Positions 45,138 through 54,452 of a stretch of 64,000 nt of DNA are shown piece by piece. The notes beneath the pieces were generated by a model. That model was given only the letters and a program-made list of their open reading frames with translations. It did not search any database and had not been told where the DNA came from. The stretch lies in contig NZ_CP077073.1 of NCBI RefSeq assembly GCF_019139535.1, positions 939,001 through 1,003,000 on the forward strand, written 5' to 3'. Every line of letters begins with the position of its first letter. Position 1 is the stretch's first letter. The stretch is from Pseudomonas muyukensis (GTDB lineage Bacteria; Pseudomonadota; Gammaproteobacteria; Pseudomonadales; Pseudomonadaceae). The position numbers and the translations under genes were made by a program.

Positions 45138-46316
45138 TTAATTCAAGAAGTACTGCAGCAGGTCGTTGAGGAACAGCTGGCCGCGCGGCGTGGCCGCCAA
45201 TCGATCCGGTTCGACCCGCAAAAGGCCTTTTTGTTCGGCTTCACGGCGGGCTTCGGCCAGTTGTGCAAGAGGCAGGCCGGTACGCAGGTTGAACAGTTCG
45301 GCCTCCACTCCGTCGGTGAGGCGCAGGGCGTTCATCAGGAACTCGAAGGGTAGCTCTTCGGCGGGCAGCAGCTTTTCCCCGGCCTTGAACGGCTTGGCCG
45401 GGTTCAGGTAGTCCTTGGGCAGGCGGGTCTTCCAGGTGCGCAGGATGCGTCCGTCCGGGAACGACAGCTTGCCATGGGCGCCTGCACCGATGCCGATGAA
45501 GTCGCCGAAGCGCCAGTAGTTCAGGTTGTGCCGCGCGGCACGACCGGCCTGAGCGTAGGCCGAGACTTCATATTGGCGGTAACCGTGGTCGGCCATCAGC
45601 GCCTGGCCCGCTTCCTGGATATCCCAGAGGATGTCGTCCTCGGGCAGCTCCGGCGGCTGGTTCCAGAACACCGTGTTGGGTTCTACCGTCAGCTGGTACC
45701 AGGACAGGTGCGTCGGCGCCAGTTCGATGGCCTGGCGTAGGTCGCCCAAGGCGTCGTCGAGCGACTGGTCTGGCAAACCGTGCATCAGGTCCATGTTGAA
45801 GTTGTCGAAGCCTGCCGCGCGGGCCATATCGGCGGCGCGCACCGCTTCGGCGCCATTGTGGATGCGCCCGAGCTTCTCAAGCTTGGCGGGCTGGAAGCTC
45901 TGCACGCCGATGGACAGGCGGTTGATGCCGGTCTGGCGGTAGGCCTTGAACTTCTCCTGCTCGAAGGTGCCCGGGTTGGCCTCGAGGGTGATCTCGATGT
46001 CCGGGGCGAACGGGATGCGTTGCTCGACTCCGCGCAGCAGGCGCCCCAGCGCATCGGCGCTGAACAGACTGGGGGTGCCGCCGCCGAAGAAGATCGTGCT
46101 GATGGCGCGGCCCTGGACGGCCGGCAGCTCCTGGTCGAGATCGGCGAGCAGGGCGTCGATGTACTCGGCTTCTGGCAGGGTCGGGCCGGCCTGGTGCGAG
46201 TTGAAGTCGCAGTACGGGCATTTGCGCACGCACCAGGGGATATGGATATACAGCGACAGCGGCGGGAGCTCGGGAAGGACCAGGCCCGCCGGCTGCAAGG
46301 ACAGCTTTTCGGTCAT
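45138..46316 (-). CDS. hemW: Radical SAM heme chaperone HemW
   Basis: A 392-residue radical SAM protein that binds a [4Fe-4S] cluster through CVRKCPYC (near residue 30) and is thought to deliver heme to respiratory enzymes. It is related to HemN but lacks features for coproporphyrinogen oxidation, so older labels as HemN-like oxidase are misleading. The [10 protein letters not shown] motif and C-terminal HemN domain are present. The start at 46316 overlaps rdgB by 4 bp (ATGA). Confidence 0.95.
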   Translation of the reverse strand: MTEKLSLQPAGLVLPELPPLSLYIHIPWCVRKCPYCDFNSHQAGPTLPEAEYIDALLADLDQELPAVQGRAISTIFFGGGTPSLFSADALGRLLRGVEQRIPFAPDIEITLEANPGTFEQEKFKAYRQTGINRLSIGVQSFQPAKLEKLGRIHNGAEAVRAADMARAAGFDNFNMDLMHGLPDQSLDDALGDLRQAIELAPTHLSWYQLTVEPNTVFWNQPPELPEDDILWDIQEAGQALMADHGYRQYEVSAYAQAGRAARHNLNYWRFGDFIGIGAGAHGKLSFPDGRILRTWKTRLPKDYLNPAKPFKAGEKLLPAEELPFEFLMNALRLTDGVEAELFNLRTGLPLAQLAEARREAEQKGLLRVEPDRLAATPRGQLFLNDLLQYFLN

Positions 46317-46909
46317 GCTAGGCCCAGACGTTGACGCAGCAGGGCCATGGCGCGGGCGCGGTGGCTGAGCTGGTTCTTTTCGAGCGGGGCGAGGTCGGCG
46401 CTGGAGCACTTGCGCTCCGGCACCCAGAACAGCGGGTCGTAGCCGAAGCCGTGTTCGCCGCTGGCCTCGAACAGGATGCTGCCATGCCACAAGCCTTCGC
46501 AGAGGATCGGCAGCGGATCGTCGGCATGCCGCACCAGGGCCAGCACGCAGACGAACTGCGCGCCGCGCTGGTCTGCAGGCACGTCCTTGAGGGCTTCGAG
46601 CAGCTTGGCGTTGTTCGCCGCGTCGCCCTTGCCGTCGGCGTAGCGCGCCGAGTAGATGCCCGGCGCGCCGCCGAGGAAGTCCACTGCCAGGCCCGAATCG
46701 TCGGCCAGCGCCGGCAAGCCGGAGATGCGCGCGGCGTTGCGGGCCTTGAGGATGGCGTTCTCGACGAACGACAGGCCGGTCTCCTCCGGCTCTACCTGGC
46801 TGAATTCGCCGATCGAACGCAGCTGCACGGACTCGCCGAGCATGGCCTGCAGTTCCTTGAGTTTGCCGGCGTTGTGGCTGGCCAATACGAGTTGCTGGAA
46901 ATTCATCAT
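46313..46909 (-). CDS. rdgB: Non-canonical purine NTP pyrophosphatase (RdgB/HAM1)
   Basis: Hydrolyses ITP, dITP and XTP to keep deaminated purines out of nucleic acids. 198 residues with [14 protein letters not shown] at the N-terminus, the catalytic LADDSGL (about 69-75) and SHRARAM near the end. Two ATGs in tandem (46909, 46906) are possible; the first gives an ATGA overlap with the DUF4426 gene. Confidence 0.95.
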   Translation of the reverse strand: MMNFQQLVLASHNAGKLKELQAMLGESVQLRSIGEFSQVEPEETGLSFVENAILKARNAARISGLPALADDSGLAVDFLGGAPGIYSARYADGKGDAANNAKLLEALKDVPADQRGAQFVCVLALVRHADDPLPILCEGLWHGSILFEASGEHGFGYDPLFWVPERKCSSADLAPLEKNQLSHRARAMALLRQRLGLA

Positions 46910-47340
46910 TCGCCTGGGAACACTTCCTGGTTGAAGCTGAGTGTGTGGCTGACGCCGCCGGATTCGATATTGAGGTCGAAGGTGACGGTCTCGGCCTGGT
47001 CGATCTTGAACTGGGCGATATAGTAAACCGCGCCTTGGTCGGTGATCTGTTTGAACGACAGCGGGTTGCTGCGCCCGGTAAGGTCCTTCACGGTGCCGCT
47101 GACCACCGCCATGGCCGGCTTGCCAGCCTTGAGCACGGCGATGTTGAGCACGCCCTGGTTCTTGCTGCGGGTAAGGCCCGTGGCTGCGGCGATCTCCGGT
47201 TGCAGCATGCTCGAGGTGAAGGCGCTGTAGTGCACCGTCACGTCGCCGAAGTCCTGCTTGCGCTCGGGCCTGGCGGCATCGGCAGCCAGTACCGGCAAGG
47301 CCAGGCACAGGCTGATCAGAAACAGTGCTAGTCGACGCAT
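46906..47340 (-). CDS. DUF4426 secreted protein
   Basis: A 144-residue protein with a signal peptide (about 20 residues, ending VLA-A), followed by a beta-rich domain ([23 protein letters not shown]). Located between metW and rdgB, as in other pseudomonads. Function unknown. The start MRRLALF at 47340 begins the signal peptide. Confidence 0.87.
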   Translation of the reverse strand: MRRLALFLISLCLALPVLAADAARPERKQDFGDVTVHYSAFTSSMLQPEIAAATGLTRSKNQGVLNIAVLKAGKPAMAVVSGTVKDLTGRSNPLSFKQITDQGAVYYIAQFKIDQAETVTFDLNIESGGVSHTLSFNQEVFPGE

Positions 47341-47365
47341 GATCGCATTCCTCCGTTCGCGAGGG

Positions 47366-47986
47366 TCAGACCGCGAGCTGGTGCTCCTGCAGGCCCGGGC
47401 TGCTGACCCGATAGATACCGATTTCACCTAGAAGATTAGGCCAAAGCCGGCCGCCCAACCCATTACGGTGCAGGCGGTCGACGGCCAGGCGGTCGAGCAC
47501 CTTGGCGTGGCGCTCATGGCACAGGTTCTCGAAGTCTTCGAAGGTGCAGAAGTGGATGTTCGGGGTGTTGTACCAGGTATACGGCATGAAGTCCGATACC
47601 GGCATGCGACCCTTGGTCGCCAGGTACCAGCGGCAGCGCCAGTGGCCGAAGTTGGGGAAGGTGATGATGCACTGGCGGCCTACACGCAGCATCTCGTCGA
47701 GGATCCGGTCGGGGTATTCCACGGCCTGCAGGGCCTGGGTCATGACCACCACGTCGAAGCTGTTGCTGGCGAAGTTGCCCAGGCCCTTGTCGAGGTCCTG
47801 TTCGATGACGTTGACGCCCTTGGCCACGCACGCGGCGATGTTGTCGGCGTCGATTTCCAGGCCATAGCCGGTGACGTTCTTGCGCTCGCGCAGCGAGGCC
47901 AGCAGTTCGCCGTTGCCGCAACCGAGGTCGAGTACCCGGCTGCCGGCGGGGATCCAGTCTTGGATGATTTCCAGGTCGGCTCTCAT
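47366..47986 (-). CDS. metW: Methionine biosynthesis protein MetW
   Basis: A 206-residue methyltransferase-fold protein with motif I VLDLGCGNGELLASL. It pairs with MetX in the first step of methionine synthesis in proteobacteria, where it appears to support MetX activity; its own substrate is unknown. It begins 7 bp after metX on the same strand. Confidence 0.93.
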   Translation of the reverse strand: MRADLEIIQDWIPAGSRVLDLGCGNGELLASLRERKNVTGYGLEIDADNIAACVAKGVNVIEQDLDKGLGNFASNSFDVVVMTQALQAVEYPDRILDEMLRVGRQCIITFPNFGHWRCRWYLATKGRMPVSDFMPYTWYNTPNIHFCTFEDFENLCHERHAKVLDRLAVDRLHRNGLGGRLWPNLLGEIGIYRVSSPGLQEHQLAV

Positions 47987-47993
47987 GGGGTCC

Positions 47994-49133
47994 TCAGACA
48001 GCGATGCGGTTCATGTAGTTGGCGAAGCCCTGCATGTAGCGGGGCGTCGGGATGAGGAAGGCGTCGTGGCCGTAGGGCGAGTCGATGTCCAGGTAGCAGA
48101 CGTTCTTGCGCGCGGCCATCAGGGCGTCGACGATCTCCCGCGAACGGGCCGGCGAGAAGCGCCAGTCGGTGGTGAACGACATGATGCAGTAGTCCGCCTT
48201 GACGTGCGCCAGGGTGGCCGCCAGGTCGCCGCCATGGGCCGCGGCCGGGTCGTAGTAGTCCAGCGCCTTGGTCATCAGCAGGTAGGTGTTGGCGTCGAAA
48301 CGCCCGGAGAACTCCTCGCCCTGGTAGCGCAGGTAGCTCTCGACCTGGAACTCGACGCTGTGGAAGTCGTAGTTGAGCTTGTCGCTCTTGAGCTCGCGGC
48401 CGAATTTCTCGCCCATCGAGTCGTCCGACAGGTAGGTGATGTGGCCGACCATGCGCGCCAGCATCAGGCCGCGCTTGGGGACCACGCCCTGGTCCTGGAA
48501 CGAGCCGCCGTGGAATTCGGGGTCGGTGAGGATGGCCTGGCGCGCCACTTCGTTGAAGGCGATGTTCTGAGCCGACAGCTTGGGCGCCGAGGCGATGTCC
48601 ACGCAGTGGCGCACCCGGTCGGGGTAGGTGATGGTCCATTGCAATGCCTGCATGCCGCCAAGGCTGCCGCCGACGATGGCGGCCCAGGTCTGGACGCCTA
48701 GGCGATCGGCCAGGCGCGCCTGGCTGTGTACCCAGTCTTCCACGGTCAGTACCGGGAAGTCGGCGCCGTAGGGCTTGCCAGTGGCCGGGTTGAGGCTGCT
48801 GGGGCCGGTGCTGCCGTTGCAGCCGCCGAGGTTGTTCAGGCTGACCACGAAGAACCGGTTGGTGTCGATTGGCTTGCCGGGGCCGATGCAGCTGTCCCAC
48901 CAGCCCGGCTTGCGGTCGCTGGCGGCATGATAGCCGGCGGCATGGTGGTGGCCGGACAACGCGTGGCAGATAAGCACGGCGTTGCTGGCGCTGGCGTTCA
49001 GCTGGCCATAGGTTTCGTAGATGAGTTCGTAGCTGGCCAGGGCGCGGCCACAGGCCAGGGCCAGCGGTTCATCGAACCGGGCGACTTGCGGTGTTACCAG
49101 ACCGACGGAATCTTCGGGAAGGACAGTGGACAT
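47994..49133 (-). CDS. metX: Homoserine O-acyltransferase MetX (succinyl type in pseudomonads)
   Basis: A 379-residue alpha/beta-hydrolase-fold acyltransferase with the nucleophile S157 in VGGSLGGM, a conserved [13 protein letters not shown], and the C-terminal SPYGHDAF histidine. It activates homoserine for methionine synthesis. Family members in Pseudomonas use succinyl-CoA despite the acetyltransferase label common in databases; this is known for relatives, not proven here. Operon with metW, DUF4426, rdgB and hemW. Confidence 0.95.
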   Translation of the reverse strand: MSTVLPEDSVGLVTPQVARFDEPLALACGRALASYELIYETYGQLNASASNAVLICHALSGHHHAAGYHAASDRKPGWWDSCIGPGKPIDTNRFFVVSLNNLGGCNGSTGPSSLNPATGKPYGADFPVLTVEDWVHSQARLADRLGVQTWAAIVGGSLGGMQALQWTITYPDRVRHCVDIASAPKLSAQNIAFNEVARQAILTDPEFHGGSFQDQGVVPKRGLMLARMVGHITYLSDDSMGEKFGRELKSDKLNYDFHSVEFQVESYLRYQGEEFSGRFDANTYLLMTKALDYYDPAAAHGGDLAATLAHVKADYCIMSFTTDWRFSPARSREIVDALMAARKNVCYLDIDSPYGHDAFLIPTPRYMQGFANYMNRIAV

Positions 49134-49181
49134 CGACCCTGCTCACGCTTGACGGAGGCGTAAGTCTAAAGAGCGCTACCA

Positions 49182-49209
49182 CCAGCGGCAAGCAAAGGCT
49201 TGCCGCTGG
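49182..49209. other. Perfect 11-bp hairpin between yggT and metX
   Basis: CCAGCGGCAAG/CTTGCCGCTGG with a 6-nt loop. No T run on the minus strand, so it is more likely a processing or stability element (or attenuator) for metX than a strong terminator. Confidence 0.6.
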
Positions 49210-49233
49210 AAGTGTCGATGTGCCGGGGGCGGA

Positions 49234-49824
49234 TCAGATCATCCGCCACAGCTCCTGCGGCATGCCGGCGTAGGCGGCCAGCTGCGGCATGAGGAACGAC
49301 TGGATCACCTGGATGGCGATGAAGGCGAAGATCGGCGAGATGTCCATGCCGCCGAGGTTCGGCACCAGGCGCCGGAAGGGTGCCAGCACCGGCTCGCTGA
49401 TCTGGTAGGCCAGCTCGGCCGCTGGGTTGTGGCTGTTCGGTGCGACCCAGGAGACGATCACCATGACGATCATCGCCACCCAGAAAATCTTCAGGAACAG
49501 CGAAGTGATGCCCAGGATCGACCACATCAGCAGGTGCAGGATGTCGCCGAAAGTGCCGTAGGTGACCATCAGCACGAAGGCCATCAACAGCGCCTGGATG
49601 ATGATCGACAGCAGCAGCGACGAGGTGTCCAGGCCGGCGATGCTGGGGATCACCCGGCGCAGCGGCTTGAGCAGCGGCTGGGTGGCGCGCACGGCGAACT
49701 GGCTGAGCGGGTTGTAGAAGTCGGCCTTGACCAGTTGCAGCACGAAGCGCAGCAGGACGATCACCAGGTACAGGCTGACCAAGGTTTGCACCACGAAGAT
49801 CGCGGCGCCGGACAGTGCATTCAT
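49234..49824 (-). CDS. yggT: YggT-family membrane protein
   Basis: A 196-residue inner-membrane protein with two YggT repeats, each with two helices and the pattern NPLSQFAVRATQPLLKPLRRVIP and its C-terminal counterpart (NPAAELAY...PVLAPFRRLVPN). Linked to cell division or K+ uptake in some bacteria, but not defined here. 10 bp downstream of proC. Confidence 0.9.
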   Translation of the reverse strand: MNALSGAAIFVVQTLVSLYLVIVLLRFVLQLVKADFYNPLSQFAVRATQPLLKPLRRVIPSIAGLDTSSLLLSIIIQALLMAFVLMVTYGTFGDILHLLMWSILGITSLFLKIFWVAMIVMVIVSWVAPNSHNPAAELAYQISEPVLAPFRRLVPNLGGMDISPIFAFIAIQVIQSFLMPQLAAYAGMPQELWRMI

Positions 49825-49834
49825 CAAAGGCTCC

Positions 49835-50653
49835 TTATTTGCCCAGTTGTTCGGCCAGCTCGGCGGAACGGGTTGCCGCGGCTTGCAGTGCCTGCTCGAC
49901 GATCGCTTCGAAGCCGCTGGCCTGGAAGGACTTGATCGCCGCCTCGGTGGTGCCGGCCGGCGAGGTGACGCGGCGGCGCAGTTCGGCGGCGTCGACATCG
50001 CTGGCTACCGCCATGCGCGCGGCGCCCAGGGCGGTTTGCAGGGTGAGTTGCGAGGCGGTTTCGCGTGGCAGGCCGAGTTTCTCGCCGGCGGCGGTCATGG
50101 CTTCGATCAGCAGGAAGAAGTACGCCGGGCCGCTGCCGGAAACGGCGGTGACGGCGTCCAGTTGCTGTTCCTGTTGCAGCCACAGTGCGGTGCCCACCGC
50201 GGACAACAGTTGCTCGGCTTGCTGGCGTTGTGCGGCGGACACTTGCTCGGTTGCATAGAGGCCGCTGACCCCTTGGCGCAACAACGCCGGGGTGTTGGGC
50301 ATGCAGCGCACCAGCGGGACCTGGCCCAGCCAGGCCTGCAGGCTGGCGCAGGTGATGCCGGCGGCAATCGAGACGATCAGTTGGCCGGGTTTCAGGTTGG
50401 GCTTGAGCGTTTCGCAGACCGCCTTCATCACCTGCGGCTTGACCGCGAGGACGATCACATCCACGCCGTCGATGGCCTGGGCGTTGCTTTCGAAGGCTGC
50501 GATGCCGTGTTCGGCCTGGATCCGCGCGCGGGTCTCGGCACCCGGGTCGCTGGCGCGAATCTGCGCGGCGTCCAGGCCCTGGGCACGCAGGCCGCCGATC
50601 AGGCTGGCGGCCATGTTGCCGGCGCCGATAAAGGCAATACGAGTCTTGCTCAT
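49835..50653 (-). CDS. proC: Pyrroline-5-carboxylate reductase
   Basis: Last step of proline synthesis, using NAD(P)H. 272 residues with a Rossmann start IAFIGAGNMAASLIGGL and the C-terminal dimer helix segment ASPAGTTEAAIKSFQ that forms the active site. It follows yggS by 38 bp and precedes yggT in the usual cluster. Confidence 0.97.
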   Translation of the reverse strand: MSKTRIAFIGAGNMAASLIGGLRAQGLDAAQIRASDPGAETRARIQAEHGIAAFESNAQAIDGVDVIVLAVKPQVMKAVCETLKPNLKPGQLIVSIAAGITCASLQAWLGQVPLVRCMPNTPALLRQGVSGLYATEQVSAAQRQQAEQLLSAVGTALWLQQEQQLDAVTAVSGSGPAYFFLLIEAMTAAGEKLGLPRETASQLTLQTALGAARMAVASDVDAAELRRRVTSPAGTTEAAIKSFQASGFEAIVEQALQAAATRSAELAEQLGK

Positions 50654-50691
50654 GTCAGGTCCTTGAGGGAAAGAGTGAGTTAAGCATGGAT

Positions 50692-51378
50692 TCAGGCCTG
50701 GCCGTAGTCGCGGGCACCGAACAGGGCGGTGCCGATGCGGACCCAGGTCGCCCCTTGGGCGATGGCGGCTTCCAGGTCATGGCTCATGCCCATCGACAGG
50801 GTGTCCAGGCCAAGGCCCAGTTGCTCCTGGAGCTGGCGCAGGGTGGCGAAGGCGGCCTCTTGTTCGGCGCGCTCCTCGGTCGGTTCCGGGATCGCCATCA
50901 GCCCGCGCAGGCGCAGGCCGGGCAGGGCATTCACGGCCTGCGCCAGGGCCGGCAACTCGGCTGGAGCGCAACCGGACTTGCTGTCCTCGCCACTGACATT
51001 CACCTGCAGGCAGATGTTCAGCGGCGCCAGGCCGGCGGGGCGCTGCTCGCTGAGGCGTTGGGCGATCTTCAGGCGGTCCACGGAATGTACCCAGTCGAAA
51101 TGCTCGGCGATGGCCTTGGTCTTGTTCGACTGAATGGGGCCGATGAAGTGCCAGATCAAGGGCAGGTCGGAAAGTGCCTGTTGTTTGGTCAGGGCTTCCT
51201 GAAGGTAATTCTCACCTACATCGCGCAGGCCGGCGGCGTAGGCCTCGCGGATGGCGCTGGCAGGCTTGGTCTTGCTCACCGCCAGCAGCTGGACGCTGGC
51301 GGGATCGCGCCCGGCGGCCCTGGCCGCGCTGTCGATGCGGCGGGCAATGGCGCAAATGTTGTCTGCTAGGGTGGACAT
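50692..51378 (-). CDS. yggS: PLP homeostasis protein YggS
   Basis: A 228-residue single-domain TIM-barrel protein that binds pyridoxal phosphate on K36 (LLAVSKTKP) and buffers PLP and amino acid pools without known catalysis. IGPIQSNKTKAI and SMGMSHDLEAAI contact the cofactor. First gene of the minus-strand cluster, divergent from pilT with 65 bp between. Confidence 0.95.
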   Translation of the reverse strand: MSTLADNICAIARRIDSAARAAGRDPASVQLLAVSKTKPASAIREAYAAGLRDVGENYLQEALTKQQALSDLPLIWHFIGPIQSNKTKAIAEHFDWVHSVDRLKIAQRLSEQRPAGLAPLNICLQVNVSGEDSKSGCAPAELPALAQAVNALPGLRLRGLMAIPEPTEERAEQEAAFATLRQLQEQLGLGLDTLSMGMSHDLEAAIAQGATWVRIGTALFGARDYGQA

Positions 51379-51443
51379 GGTTGGTCGCCGACGGCTTTGG
51401 GGTCTGCGGCATTCTACCTGCTTGCTCGTCGTTGGGGAGTCTC

Positions 51444-52433
51444 ATGGATGTGACCGAGCTGCTGGGCCAGGCCCGGGCGGCGGGTGCCAGCGACCTGCAC
51501 CTGGCCGTGGGGGAGCGGCCGTTGCTGCGCCTGGAGGGTGTGTTGCAGCGGCTGGCGCTTGCGCCGTTGACCGCGCTGGTGCTGGAGCAAGGCATGGCCG
51601 CGTTGCTCGACGACGACCAGCGCCGGCAATGGCTGGCGGCAGACGAACTGGACCTGGCGGTGAGCCTGCCTGGGCTGGGGCGCTTTCGGCTGAACCTGTT
51701 TCGTCAGTGCAATGGGCTGGGCGCCAGCGTGCGCTTGATCCCGGCGCAGGTGCCGAATCTCGAGGCGCTGGAGCTGGTGGATGTTTTTGCAGCTATCAGC
51801 CGCTGTCGTGATGGCCTGGTGCTGGTGAGCGGGCCGACCGGCAGCGGCAAGTCCAGCACATTGGCGGCGCTGGTCGACCGCCTCAACCGCGACCATGCGC
51901 TGCACATCGTCACCCTCGAAGACCCGATCGAAGTGATCCACAGCGGCCAACGCAGCCTGGTCAATCAGCGCGAGATCGGGCGTCACAGCCGCGACTTCGC
52001 CCAGGGCCTGCGCAGTGCCCTGCGCCAGGATCCGGATGTGATCATGGTTGGTGAACTGCGTGACCTGGAGAGCATCCGCCTGGCGCTGCGGGCAGCGGAA
52101 ACCGGGCATCTGGTGCTGGCCACCGTGCATACACGCTCGGCGGTGAACAGCATCGACCGGCTGGTGGAGGTGTTCGCGCCGCAAGAGAAACCATTGGTGC
52201 GCGCGATGCTCGCCGAATCGCTACGCCTGGTGGTCGCGCAGGTGCTGGTCAGGCGTCGCGGTGGCGGGCGTGTGGCGGCGCGTGAGGTGCTGGTGGCGAC
52301 GCCTGCGGTGCGCAATTTGATCCGCGAGGGACGGATGGCGCAGCTCTACTCGTTGATGCAGGCGGGCGGGGCGGTCGGGATGCGGACGATGGAGGCGGCG
52401 ATGCAGGCGCTGAAGGCCCAAGGTGTGCTGTAG
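51444..52433 (+). CDS. pilT: Type IV pilus retraction ATPase PilT
   Basis: Cytoplasmic hexameric ATPase that depolymerises pili. 329 residues: an N-terminal PAS-like domain, Walker A GPTGSGKSSTLA (near 138), Asp box TLEDPIE, Walker B and His box GELRDLESIRLALRAAETGHLVLATVHT. It is 15 residues shorter than typical PilT (about 344) and lacks the usual C-terminal tail, so a paralogue role is possible. The position next to yggS matches the P. aeruginosa pilT locus. Confidence 0.88.
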   Translation: MDVTELLGQARAAGASDLHLAVGERPLLRLEGVLQRLALAPLTALVLEQGMAALLDDDQRRQWLAADELDLAVSLPGLGRFRLNLFRQCNGLGASVRLIPAQVPNLEALELVDVFAAISRCRDGLVLVSGPTGSGKSSTLAALVDRLNRDHALHIVTLEDPIEVIHSGQRSLVNQREIGRHSRDFAQGLRSALRQDPDVIMVGELRDLESIRLALRAAETGHLVLATVHTRSAVNSIDRLVEVFAPQEKPLVRAMLAESLRLVVAQVLVRRRGGGRVAAREVLVATPAVRNLIREGRMAQLYSLMQAGGAVGMRTMEAAMQALKAQGVL

Positions 52434-52482
52434 GCGGCAACACCCAGGCGTGCCTGCTTCGCCAGCAGCAGGGGGCTTGGGC

Positions 52483-53127
52483 TTAGCGTTTGGCCAGGCG
52501 CAGCGCCTGCTGCTCTTTGGGCAGCACGCGCTTGGCCACCACGTAGTGCTTCTGCCAGTAGGGTTTTTCCAGGCTGTCGATGCTTACCCGCTTGCCGGTG
52601 CGCGGGGCGTGGATGAAGCGGTCGTTGCCCAGGTAGATGGCCACATGGTTGACCCGGCGGCTCTTGATGTTGAAGAAGATCAGGTCGCCCGGCTTGAGGT
52701 CGCCCTTGGCCACCTTCACCCCCTGGCCCTGGGCCATGGCGTTGGAGGTGCGCGGCAGGTCGACATCGGCCACGTCGTTGAAGGCGTACTTGACCAGGCC
52801 GCTGCAGTCGAAACCTTTCTTCGGGCTGCTGCCGCCCCAGCGGTAGGGGGTGCCGAGCACGTTCACCGCGCGGCTGAGCACCTCACTGCTCTGCTTGGGC
52901 GACATCGCCACGGCCTGCAGGCCCACGGCCTGTTGCTTGGCGGCGTTGCCTGGGCGGGCGCGCAGGGTGGTGGTGCGGTATTGAACCGGGGCGCGTTTCA
53001 CCGTGGCATCGGCATTGGCCGTGTAACCGGTGAAACCGCTGGGGAGTCGTTGCTCACGGTTGGTGGCGTGGGCGGCCAGGGGCAATAAAAGGCAGAGGGT
53101 CAGCCATGTCTTGAAGAAAGGTGGCAT
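52483..53127 (-). CDS. Periplasmic NlpC/P60 (C40) cell-wall peptidase
   Basis: A 214-residue protein with a signal peptide (about 21 residues, ending HA-T). The C-terminal NlpC/P60 domain (about 85-195) has the catalytic Cys in FDCSGLV, His in VNHVAIYLG, and a third residue in FIHAPRTG. It likely cuts peptide cross-links in peptidoglycan. The region 25-80 is low-complexity linker. Single gene, convergent with pilT. Confidence 0.9.
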   Translation of the reverse strand: MPPFFKTWLTLCLLLPLAAHATNREQRLPSGFTGYTANADATVKRAPVQYRTTTLRARPGNAAKQQAVGLQAVAMSPKQSSEVLSRAVNVLGTPYRWGGSSPKKGFDCSGLVKYAFNDVADVDLPRTSNAMAQGQGVKVAKGDLKPGDLIFFNIKSRRVNHVAIYLGNDRFIHAPRTGKRVSIDSLEKPYWQKHYVVAKRVLPKEQQALRLAKR

Positions 53128-53284
53128 AGATGAAGCTCTTATAGGTGTTGGCGCGCAACTTTATAACAGCTTTTTGATCAAATTCTGATCCGTTGGTCGC
53201 TCGGCCACGTACCATATGTCGGGTCAACACGGAAAAGTCACATTTTCCGTTAGAAAATTTTCGGCTAACCCACGAGGGCTTCGA

Positions 53285-53710
53285 ATGAATGGTTATCAAC
53301 AGGGTGTGCCTGCGCACGACACCCACAGCAAGGTCCTCGGCTACCTGCTCTGGATCTTCGGCTTCACCGGTTCGCACCGGTTCTACTATGGCAAACCCGT
53401 TACCGGGACGATCTGGTTCTTCACCTTTGGCCTGCTCGGCATCGGCTGGCTGATCGACCTGTTCCTGATCCCGTCGATGGACCGCGAGGCGGACGTGCGC
53501 TTTGAGTCCGGTGGGGTGGACTACAACCTGGCGTGGATCTTCCTGACCTTCCTGGGCATCTTCGGCGTGCACCGCCTGTACCAGGGCAAATGGATCAGCG
53601 CGTTGATCTACCTGTTCACCGGTGGCCTGTTCCTGCTGGGGGTGCTGTATGACTTCTGGACCCTGAACCGGCAGATTTCCGAGGTCAACCTCGCCCGTCG
53701 GCGGGTATGA
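53285..53710 (+). CDS. TM2-domain membrane protein
   Basis: A 141-residue protein with two TM2 domains: the first GYLLWIFGFTGSHRFYYGKPVTGTIW..., the second WIFLTFLGIFGVHRLYQGKW. Four helices in all. Such proteins are uncharacterised. ACGAGGG precedes the ATG. It is followed at once by a terminator shared with the SPOR gene. Confidence 0.87.
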   Translation: MNGYQQGVPAHDTHSKVLGYLLWIFGFTGSHRFYYGKPVTGTIWFFTFGLLGIGWLIDLFLIPSMDREADVRFESGGVDYNLAWIFLTFLGIFGVHRLYQGKWISALIYLFTGGLFLLGVLYDFWTLNRQISEVNLARRRV

Positions 53711-53747
53711 AAAAAGGCCTTGTCGCGGTGTGCGGCAAGGCCTTTTT
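53710..53747. terminator. Bidirectional intrinsic terminator
   Basis: AAAAAAGGCCTTG/CAAGGCCTTTTT around a 13-nt loop, between the convergent TM2 and SPOR genes. Confidence 0.93.
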
Positions 53748-53749
53748 CG

Positions 53750-54451
53750 TTATTGGCGGCGTTGTTGCAGCAGCAGGTTGCTGAAGCCTGCCCCGGCCAG
53801 TTGCTTCTGCGCCACGGTCAGCTGTTCGCGGTTGCTGAACGGGCCGACCATCACGCGGTACCAGGTCTCTTCCTTGACCGTCCCCGACTCCACCTTCACC
53901 GCCTGGCCGAGCAGGATGATCTGTGCGCGGACCTTGTCGGCGTCCGCCTGCTTGCGGAACGAGCCGGCCTGCAGGAAGAACTGGGTGGTGGCCGCCGGCT
54001 TGATCACCGGTGGTGCCGGTGGCGGTGTCTGCCCCAGCAGCGCGGCCTGGGCACGGGCGGTATCGATCTTCGCCGCCTCCGCCGGGGTGACCGGCGTGCT
54101 CGGCACCGGTGGTTGCGCCGGCACCGGCGGGGTCTTCTCCGGCACGGCCTCGGGCGGCACGATCACCTCCGACTCCGGCAGCAGGGTGTAGAAGTCGTAC
54201 TTCGGCTTCACCGGCTGCTGGGGTGTCGGCGTGGTGGTCTTGCTGGTCTCGGCGACTCGCTCCGGCTTCTGCTGTTCGGGCTTGGCGCGCTTGATATCGC
54301 CGCCGCCGGGTTCGAGCTTCATCAGGAACACGATAAAGGCGCCCACGGTCAGGCCGACCGCCAGCCACACCCAGCCGGGGATCGGCTGCTTGGCGGGTGG
54401 CTGGTGGCGGCTGGCGCCGCGCTTGGGCGCGGGTTTTTTCTTTGCAGCCAA
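53750..54451 (-). CDS. SPOR-domain protein, FtsN-like
   Basis: A 233-residue bitopic inner-membrane protein. It has a basic cytoplasmic start (MAAKKKPAPKRG), one helix (about 27-45), a long Pro/Thr-rich periplasmic linker, and a C-terminal SPOR domain (about 155-230; FFLQAGSFRKQADADKVRAQ) that binds denuded septal glycan. The layout resembles FtsN, but the essential FtsN helices cannot be confirmed. It lies 1 bp after argS. Confidence 0.88.
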   Translation of the reverse strand: MAAKKKPAPKRGASRHQPPAKQPIPGWVWLAVGLTVGAFIVFLMKLEPGGGDIKRAKPEQQKPERVAETSKTTTPTPQQPVKPKYDFYTLLPESEVIVPPEAVPEKTPPVPAQPPVPSTPVTPAEAAKIDTARAQAALLGQTPPPAPPVIKPAATTQFFLQAGSFRKQADADKVRAQIILLGQAVKVESGTVKEETWYRVMVGPFSNREQLTVAQKQLAGAGFSNLLLQQRRQ

Positions 54452-54452
54452 C

